From: Paramacrobiotus richtersi | Taxonomy: Eukaryota > Tardigrada > Eutardigrada > Parachela > Macrobiotidae | DNA length: 21,909 nt | Assembly (NCBI GenBank): GCA_034698045.1 | Contig: JAQGAU010001031.1 | Span: 1-21,909, forward strand | Direction of reading: 5' to 3' | In this document: positions 11,030 through 18,689 of the stretch, one piece after another | Numbering within the stretch: the first letter of the stretch is position 1 | How the letters are laid out: each line of letters starts with the position of its first letter | Position numbers and translations under genes: made by a program | Notes under the pieces: generated by a model | Told to the model about the DNA's origin: nothing | The model's database searches: none | Seen by the model: only the letters and a program-made list of their open reading frames with translations

Positions 11030-13891
11030 TCATTCTAGCTTGCAGCAGTTCACCACAGATACTATCTCCAAGTCACCCGCATTCAAAAAAACAACACCAT
11101 TTTTAGCAGTCGAAGATTTAAGAACTACTGGATGCGGTGCACAAATCACTGCACGGTGGTTGCCAAAACTGCTGAAAAATGTTGAACGGCCGTCAGAGCT
11201 CTGATCCAGACCAAAATAATTCCATTTCGCGGAGAGCATCGGCAAAGCAACAATGAACAGTAAATTCCTTTCGTCATTCAGTTGCAGTAATAGAAACTTC
11301 AGAGCAGCGTAGAAATTTCCCTTTCCATCTTCATACAACGAGTTCATTCGGCTTGATCTTCTAGTGTAATCCGTGCTGTCCAGTTCCAGTCCACTTTCGA
11401 CCGTGCAACGGTCATAGCATCGGACGTCTTTAACCGTCAGAGCTCTAAGCGCAGGGTTATTCATCAGACAACCGGAAATATACTTGAACATGCCGGCGTC
11501 TTTGGAAGCTAATGCAGAAAGTGTCGTTGATCGTCCACGCAAGTACGCAGTTCCGGCTTCTGTACTGATTTCCTGATTATAAACTGCCAGGTTATGACAG
11601 ATCGTTCGCACTGCTTTTGCGGCTTCTGGCGCTCGAACGTCAGAAAGATATGCTTGCTCCATTTTTTTCGCAGCTTGGGAGAATAAAATTTTTCCAGCGA
11701 GCTCCTTGTTATGTTCTTGGGTAGGGCCTTGCAGATATTTCTTATACTGTGCAATCTGCGACTCGAACCGAAATGCCCAAAATGTGTCCGGCGGTCCAAG
11801 ATGCGAAATATATTCTGCCAGATGACAAGAAAACTGATGGAGGTTGTACGTCATATGACGCTCACCGAATATCTCCTGGAAATTCAAGGCAAACTTGAGC
11901 ATTGTGTCAGAGCTCTGAATAAGTCCGTCGGCAGTAATTCGGCCGCTAAAAAGGTACTGCACAACTGTAGAAAACTCAGCCATCATCCGGAAAATGTTCT
12001 CGTCAACAATTCCGTGCACGCACGGTATGCAGTAGTACATATAAAAGTAGTAAAGCTCACTTCCTTTCCACTTTTTGTACAGTCGCAGTGACCGTGGCAA
12101 ACGTACGGTAGAGTTTGGAGGTCTAATTCTCTCAAGTCGGGCGTCGATTTTCCGTATTTGATGTCTTTTGAGCTTCCACTTTGGCCCACACAGCAGATAT
12201 TCAATAAGTTTTTTTCCAATCCCTTCAAACAAGTTATGCATGGGCTCTACAGGCACTTGTTCTGTTACAGAAAAATGTTGGAGCTCCGACAAAAGCGTCG
12301 TCCCCTGGACTCCCACAAAATGGGCATGGTCCCGCTCGATACCAGCATGCGCGAGCTCATCCGCGCGAACTGCCAGCTCTCTTGTTCGCTTCATTTCTCG
12401 CAGTGAAACCAAGTTCTCCAGTGTGCCGTTTCTTTTAAGGGGATAACACTGGACAGTCTTGTTGTTTTCGGTGGAGTATGTTACACGCTTTCCTTTCTGT
12501 TCGCAGTGGGCGCAACCGTATTGCCCAGTGTAAGAGGTCAGATTCAGAACACTCCACCTCTCCGGAGAATCCGCACAATAAAATAGGATTCTGACTGAGA
12601 CGTGCTTCCGCTCACCGTTCCTCGTAAAGGTGATTCCTTCCTCTTGCAGATTCAGAAGCTCTAATATCAAGCCGGTCATTAGAGTTTTCTTCCAGCATTT
12701 CGGCTGATTCCATGTTTTTCCCATTTTTGCAGTTTTATTCCAAATGGTGTGCAGCCGGGGTTTTCCTTTCGGCATGTCGAGGAGTGCCACTTCAGAGATC
12801 CATATGTTTGAACTGGATGACTTGGCCGTTGGGGCACTGTCCGAAAATATTCCCAGTGTAACAAATGGCTCCGTCGCACTATCTAGGAAACGTTTGTAGT
12901 GAACACTGTTTTTCCATGTTCTGTAATCGTCGGTATCCGAATTGCAGTCAGTGTTCGTTCCGTAATCGTCAGAGCTCTTACAGTTTCCAGATTCAAGGGC
13001 ATCCTTGATATAGACCTCTAACGGCAGCGTTACGTACGAGTACGGTGTTAGTTCTTTTACGGACGCTTTTGATGCGCAATTAGCCGATGGACATGTCAAT
13101 ATTTCTTCCGATTTTGAGCTCTTTGTGATTCCGATATAGTGACCGCATGCTCGACATGTGTAATGATTCTCCCACTTTTGCAGCATCTCCTGCTCTTCGA
13201 GACCTTTTTTCAGCAGATACATTGTTCTAGGAAAGCTGGAGTCTGAAGGAAAGAGCAAACCAATGATTCGCAAAAGGTTTTCTTTGGCAGCATGATTCAC
13301 TTTCCCACGATCGACCACATTTATGAATAGTGCCAAGAATTCATTGATGTTAATTTGGGATCCTGGTATAATGCAGTTAGTCCATACACAGTCCTTTTGC
13401 TTTTTCGAAATGCAGTCTTTTTCCGTCAGAGCTCTAACATGACCATGGTCGCTGATGTATTCGTGAGTCAGCGGGCTGACGAGACTTGCAGGTGGTGTCG
13501 GTCGCTCGTCCTCGACATTCAAATCGATTGCATCAACCCAAGTACCAATTTCGCAGGCGCCGACATCTGAAATTAGCTATACGTAACCAGAGATGTCATA
13601 GATAATAATGTATATGCTACACTCTAAAATCATTTCGAAGCAAAAATTCATCATTATGCATTTACCCATCATATCTGGAATGGCACGAGTAAAATCAAAC
13701 GCGGATGCTTCGCCCAAGTACTCAAGATCCGATGAATTTTCTCCGTTAACTGTAGATATATTATCTCTTGCGGCTGATTCAGAGCTCTGACTTCCCGAAG
13801 CTGGATTGTCAATGGTGGCAGGAAGCAAGATGGTACGATACCGTTTTTCGGATCTTGATTTTGCTATTCCTTGCTTCCGGTTCCTAGGCAT
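11030..13891 (-). CDS. Tnp2-like CACTA/EnSpm transposase, 2 exons, 920 aa
   Basis: Exon 1 is 13891-13666 (ATG, MPRNRKQGIAKSRSEKRYR, basic) and exon 2 is 13566-11030. The 99-nt intron (GGTAAATG...TTTCAG) joins in frame, giving 2763 nt. Features in order: basic N-terminus; zinc-binding pair YTCRACGHY / LTCPSANC with Cys near 213, 216, 234 and 239; FSDSAPTAKSSSSNIW followed by LLDMPKGKPR, where Asp 318 matches the first catalytic Asp of Tnp2-like transposases; CADSPERW with Asp 408; YGCAHCEQKG (Cys 427, 430); PVEPMHNLFEGIGKKL near 514; and YNLHQFSCHLAEYI then PPDTFWAFRFES with Glu 677. This chain (DSP, YGC..C, P-V-x-x-MH, late F-x-FE) is the signature of the CACTA/EnSpm DDE transposase group. 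Catalytic assignments come from motif likeness, and the usual PVD before MH is PVE here. Expected role: binding element ends and cutting them in the nucleus. Seven or so palindrome copies lie in the coding sequence, read as HVRALT, KSSDD, LSELQ, QSSDT, LRALT and DQSSD. No internal stop or frameshift. Confidence 0.82.
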
Positions 13892-14574
13892 GTTGATATA
13901 TGTAGAATTATTATCCACACAGAGAACTCGCCAACGATCAAAGGATTGTCAGGTATGGCTTATGAAGCCGACTCAAATACGTCAAAATCTCGAATAAAAC
14001 CGTGCTACGGCATACGTTTACAGCGGGTTGTACGTATATATAGTTTTCTGGAGAACTCGGTTGAAATATTTTAAATATATAGTCCAGGTATATATTAATT
14101 TAACTAAATTCTAAAATTTTTTAATTTTACGTTATCGTATGAAGACCTGCTGCCCGTGGAGGTACAGCGCTCGCTATAAAGTTATGTAGCCTAGCGCATC
14201 GGGCGCTACGTCATAGCGATTGTTGTATGCAAAGAGCATGTACAGTATACCGCAGTGCAGAGTGTAATGCTGGGCTTGATTTGGCGCGTTTCCGGTTCGA
14301 TCTCATCTTTGTTGCTATGACAAGTCGAACTATTGAATTAACCTAGCTGCCATTATTTTAATTGTATGCTTGCGCCACACCAGGATCACGATCGATCACT
14401 AATTAACTGTCGTAACTTATAAACATGTAACTCTGTGTGCGCTAGAAGTTACGAACGTGGGCTCATCGTTGATATCTGATTAGCTGCATTCTTCGAAAGC
14501 AGTATATATATTACCTATTTCGGCCAGCATATAGTTTCTAGTATAGATATACATCAGTTAGAGCTCTGACATAA
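13892..14574. promoter_or_regulatory. Divergent promoter region between transposase C and gene D
   Basis: The start codons of C (minus, 13891) and D (plus, 14575) face away from each other across 683 bp, so this should hold both promoters. TATATATA at 14503-14510 lies 65 bp before the D start and is a reasonable TATA box for D. TATATA at about 14035-14041 could serve C. A palindrome copy (14557-14570) sits only 4 bp before the D ATG, inside the expected 5' leader. Confidence 0.5.
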
Positions 14575-17500
14575 ATGGAGAGCCGTGACCGTCGACTTAT
14601 CCCGAAAAGAGCGTGCACCGAAATAGCACCATCCGACGCTCCTGCGCCAAAGAAGAAAAATGCGAAGGATGCTTCCGAAACGGCCCGGATTGCGAATCTC
14701 AAGAAAGAACACAAGGAACGGTTTTCCAGCGCTCTCGAGCACCACATCTTACGCAAAGGTGCACTTCAGTGCAATGTTATTACGATCGAGCTCTCATGTT
14801 ATTGGTGGCAATGTTTTGTTTTAGATAAGCTGGTTGTTCGTTTTACTCGCGACAACATTTTTCGCACCGTTCATGGCGACTCTATCCGGCACGATCTCTC
14901 CTGGGTATTCTGCGCCGAAAATAACTATGTGGACTCATTCGTGATCGGCGACAAATTCAAATGCTTTTTCGTTGACGAAAAAGGACAAGACGGCTATTAT
15001 ACGTGCTTATTCCAAGGAGCCTTTCCATCATTGGAAACGGCCGAAAGCCACAAAAGCTTCCTCACAAAAGCTTACTCTGGTCAAAAAGTACAAGATGTTT
15101 TGCTGATAATTAGTCATTAAGAAATTTTTTATTTAGTGGATTAACCGTGACATGCAACATTAATTTTCTTGTCAACTAGAAAGGGTCTTCGGAAGGACCG
15201 AAAAGGCAGCGAAAGCGGGCGGTTCCAGAAGAAGACGGTGAAGACTACAACGCGCCAGTTGGACACAATGTCAGAGCTCTGACAGCTTCTGCAACAGCAG
15301 CACCGAACGCACTGCTAGAACAACACCCAACAAAACCACCTAGCTTCCTTGAAATGAGGCGCCGATTCTTGACAAACCCAGGTGAGCAAGAATCTCGGCA
15401 ACGTCTGCCCGTACATCTGGTCGCTACAGGTCCTGCAGTGCGAAAATCCGTTTTGGTTTCTTAGTTCAGTCCACCCAGTTGGTGCGGCCGCAAATTCAAT
15501 CACCCGGACTGCTGAAGCCGAATGACAGTTTGAATTCAAGCGGTAGGATATGATGCGCTTTAACTAAAGCATCAATTGTTGCTGAATTTCGTGCATCGTT
15601 AGGAATATCAGTCTCTAACGGCAGCGTAGGCAGTGGGTTTATCATCGGCAATAGGGATCAGTCGCCGGCCGTAATGGAGGACTCATTTCCTCTGCTTGAT
15701 GACAGCGGTTATGTTCCATCCAGTAGGTTGAATGAATTCATGTTCAATGATAAATACAAAATTCATGCTGTAATGCATTATTTGTTGCGCAGACGACGTC
15801 AGAGCTCTGACAAGTATAAGCGTCTTGGATCCTCTATTTGAAATAAACGTTCACAAAGGTTACAATCTTTTTTTGCTGTGATGCATAGTTACTCTGCATC
15901 GTAAAAACATTAGGTTCCATTTTCAGAGATTGCGCAAGCTTTTGGCACAAGTGCTAGTACAGCGTGCACAATAGGTACGACTACTTGCCATGGGTAGAAA
16001 TGCAAACGAAAACGTACTATTTATGCAGGCGAGACGCAAATAGCGACTCCACATACTGCACGTGCGAGCGGCCGTGGAACATTCATCTCCCAAGCGGACC
16101 ACAACGGTAAAATGGTGGAATTTCTTGAACCTTTCAAATCGCTGTTGTATATCGTTTTGTTGGCAGCAGCGTTCTTATAACAATATATATATATATATAT
16201 TTCGCAGCACTTGTTGATTTTGTCAATTTTCGTAGAAACTGTTGGAGCTCCGACTGAGGCGATCGCAGTTCAACTCTCACCTGTTCATACACCGCCAATG
16301 CACATCCGAGCGTCGCCAGCTCTTCGCTTGTTTTCGACAGAAGGTAGCGAGTTTTTGCTTAATATTTTTTACCTTTGTTAAAATAAAAAATTATTTAGCT
16401 GCGCAAAAGAGTGTCCGATTCCATCTTTTTTTCTATATCGTATAGAGTTATTTACTGTAGTAACTGCGGCGCAAGAACTTCACGGACGTGTGGGTGCTGA
16501 ATTCGCAGAAATAGAATATTCCGAAGATCTTACGGGACTGAGTGATAATGCTGATATTCGTTGCCAAGGTAATGCTATCACTTGAAGAAGTTATACCTCA
16601 ATTTTCTCACAAATCCGCAGCTTACAGATTCGGTTAGAGCTCTGACAGGAAGCACTGTTGCCTCCACGGCTTCATCGCTTCAGGCGCCCGCTACGATGGT
16701 CCAGAATCCGTCTTTTGGTAAGCTGCTGTAATAAATCGACGGTCAACCTACATCTTAATTTCATTTTGCTTCAGAGTTACCCAACGGGAACACAGCTGAA
16801 AGGGATGCCGTTCGCGAAGCTCGCTTCAACTCCGCATTGACGGCATTATACGGTAAGTCGCTTGTTCTCCTTCAGTTTGCCACAAGAAGCAGCCGTTTAC
16901 GTGTCTTATAGGCGAAAAGTATAGCTATTTATTTCGCTATCCATCAGAGCGCAAAATCGAAGCTCGTTTCAAAACACCGTGGATAATTCCTCAGAGCTCT
17001 GTCAGATTATTCGACAGCAAAGCCGCCTGGTTTTTCCAAATTAAAGCCGATGATAAAGAAAAGCTGGTGGATGTATTTGAAGTATACGTTGACAAAGATT
17101 ACAGGCTGCTCGTTCACGAATACCTGCACAACGACTTCTCGCTGACGAAGTACATTTGGTACCTGATGCTGCGAATGCTGGGCGGCGAAGCAGGACTACG
17201 ACGAGTCGCATCGCTCTATGAGCTGCATAAAGAAAAGGTCCGATCGGAGGACAGTAAAGGACCGTACAGCGTTCAAGAAAAGATTTTGGGAACAAAATAT
17301 TTCCGCGCAATTGAAAGTAAGCTAACGGCGGCCGTGGTCAGAGCTCTAATCTGTTTTCAGTGCGAAGAACGGAAATGTTTCAAAACTGTACAGTACACAT
17401 AGCTATGAAAGTCCAGTTGCGCAACAAAATCAAGACCTGTTATTATATCATACTGATATTACGCAGTACATATGTGTATTTTGCATTAAGATATTAGAAT

Positions 17501-17853
17501 CAGAAGGCCGAATTCCCATGTTATCTTGATTTTCGTTTGCAGGCTTAGTAATACTTAGTCGTATGTCGCAGTTTAATTTTTGCTGTTACTGATATTAATA
17601 ATATTGCGTATAACTGTTGTACGCTTGTACAATGCATAAAGCCTTTATGGCATACTTGAAAAAACCTGAAATTCTAGGTCACGTGCAGCAGCTCCTCCAC
17701 AATCCTGCACGATCAGGTCGGGCACGCAAACTGCCAGCAAGCTATCCAACTTTCTTAACCGAGAAGATGCTGAACTGGGCGAAGCGACTGAAACTGTCAA
17801 AGGAAACAGCAGTGCCGGATAACGATGAAATGAGTACACTGTCAGAGCTCTGA
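14575..17853 (+). CDS. Element gene D: multi-exon probable nuclear protein, about 640-670 aa
   Basis: Exons: 14575-14758, 14825-15087, 15180-15381, 15465-15542, 15603-15722, 15793-15858, 15927-15974, 16029-16106, 16236-16343, 16446-16568, 16628-16717, 16775-16852 and 16912 onward. All junctions from exon 3 on are phase 1. The 3' end is ambiguous: reading on stops at 17402 (642 aa); a donor at 17317 spliced to about 17678 gives 672 aa ending at TGA 17851-17853 inside the last palindrome. The first intron (66 nt) is optional for frame. N-terminus is basic (RRLIPKRACTE, APKKKNAK); a second basic stretch GPKRQRKR near residue 155 looks like a nuclear localisation signal. The middle is low-complexity Ser/Thr/Ala/Pro. 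The C-terminal domain (about 510-640: ADDKEKLVDVFEVYV, YLHNDFSLTKYIWYLMLRML) is compact and helical, loosely like the DUF4806 or BEN-type domains of animal transposon proteins, at low certainty. Palindromes encode VRALT in exons 3, 6 and 11, VGAPT in 9 and QSS in 13. Confidence 0.68.
16183..16200. repeat. (AT)9 microsatellite in an intron of gene D
   Basis: Uninterrupted AT dinucleotides in the intron before exon 9. Likely neutral; usable as a length marker. Confidence 0.9.
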
Positions 17854-17854
17854 T

Positions 17855-18689
17855 GCTGCTAACGGCTACTTTATGCATAATTATGGTTCACACTAATTAA
17901 TAGTAATTGTTTATTTTCGCTTGTTTGGCTGGTTAGAAATGGATTTGCGGCTGGTGTATTTTCCTCTTTTCTGAATATTCATGCTAATTCTATGACATTG
18001 ATGTAAACAAACAAATGCTGCAAAAATGGGCAGGGAGCCCGCTCATTATTCTGCTACGAGTGGACAATAAAGCATAAAATCAACAAATCATGGATTTGTT
18101 TGCAAAATAGCGATTGGTTAGAATCACGAAGCCTGCCCGATATTTCGACAGCGCACGAATAGCTCATTTGAAAACAATCGTTCTGTCCAATTACAACAAA
18201 TGAATCTCGATTCCTATTTGCTCGTTTCAGCCAATCAGCTCTCACGAAGGCGCGTCTAACGCGCTGGCGGAAACTTGCTCAATCTGCCAATGTAAGCGTT
18301 CCACTTCGTAGGCAGAGAATAGGGTTCAGGTGGTGGCGGAAATTGAAGTTTCAACCCTACCCAGACCCTTGCATCGGCGTTCGCAGTAAGCATTTTTTTC
18401 TTACGGGCCTGCCCAGTGGGACTCGAATTTGGCCGGCCGGGAACGGCACAACAGGAGGCTCTTGACCAATGCTTCATTTCCAGCCTTTGTAGACACTTAA
18501 TTCGATTAGCTTAACGACTTTCTTGCCATATCCAGTCTGCTCAGTTCATTCACTGGATTGCTTATTTCCATTTTGCCATGATCTCCAGATATTATTATTG
18601 TGCACTGCAACGCGTTTCTTTCAGTTTCCACCGCTGCATGACCCTTTTCTGATAAGAGTGCAGCCTGTACATTTTGTTTGTAATTTTCG
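17855..18689. other. Region between the mobile element and the Wnt gene
   Basis: No gene supported. It should contain the Wnt promoter and 5' UTR. A GCGCGT/ACGCGC inverted repeat lies at about 18251-18265, and a possible tRNA-derived sequence at 18404-18480. Minus-strand open frames of 63-110 codons here overlap the Wnt exons or each other and show no domain. Confidence 0.45.
18404..18480 (-). repeat. Possible tRNA-derived SINE fragment
   Basis: On the minus strand, TGGTCAAGAGC (18468-18458) resembles a Pol III A box and AATTCGAGTCC (18429-18419) matches most of the B box GGTTCGANTCC. Spacing is 39 nt, close to the 44 or so of tRNAs. No cloverleaf with paired acceptor arms is evident, so a tRNA gene is unlikely. 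Confidence 0.3.

Larger units (their letters stand above)
7557..17854. mobile_element. Large CACTA/EnSpm-like DNA transposon with four intron-bearing genes
   Basis: Limits are set by the first and last copies of a 14-bp palindrome confined to this interval. Inside are gene A (+), gene B (+), a Tnp2-like transposase C (-) and gene D (+). All four have open frames once introns are removed, so the element looks autonomous and recent. The exact ends are not proven. CACTA is present at 7553-7557, running directly into the first motif copy, but no matching TAGTG follows the last copy, and I could not identify a longer terminal inverted repeat or a target-site duplication. The motif copies themselves are in inverted-compatible orientation at both ends (left GTTAGAGCTCTGACA; right, read inward, ATCAGAGCTCTGACA) and could be the terminal repeat. 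The element sits between LRRC43 and the Wnt gene, about 0.8 kb before the Wnt start codon. Confidence 0.75.
7557..17854. repeat. Dispersed 14-bp palindrome, consensus GTYAGAGCTCTRAC, about 22 copies
   Basis: Copies by start: 7557, 7858, 8319, 8734, 9244, 9593 (degenerate GTCGGAGCTCTGGG), 10214, 11193, 11436, 11906, 12277 (GTTGGAGCTCCGAC), 12968, 13425, 13778, 14557, 15270, 15798, 16241 (GTTGGAGCTCCGAC), 16633, 16990, 17337, 17841. Perfect palindromes GTCAGAGCTCTGAC are at 15270 and 15798. Weaker relics may be near 12654 (TTCAGAAGCTCTAA), 13110 and 14781. Mean spacing is about 490 bp, range 243-979. I found no AGAGCTCT outside this interval in the 21.9 kb. About 17 copies lie in exons of genes A, C and D; the rest are upstream of A, B and D or in introns of A. 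Plant CACTA elements carry short subterminal repeats bound by TnpA, but those are clustered near the ends, whereas these run throughout. Confidence 0.97.

Noticed and set aside
11711-12446. Plus-strand open frames of 81-126 codons
   Set aside because: They are shadows of the transposase reading frame on the opposite strand.
7557-17854. CRISPR array or phage-type direct repeats
   Set aside because: The repeat is a 14-bp palindrome with 243-979 bp between copies, within spliced eukaryotic genes; spacers are coding sequence, not uniform short spacers.
7557-17854. Maverick/Polinton or an integrated DNA virus
   Set aside because: No polymerase B, integrase, capsid or packaging ATPase is seen. 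The one recognisable enzyme is a CACTA-type transposase, and all genes have introns.
18404-18480. A functional tRNA gene
   Set aside because: A and B box-like sequences are present but no paired acceptor stem or anticodon arm can be drawn; at most a tRNA-derived SINE fragment.
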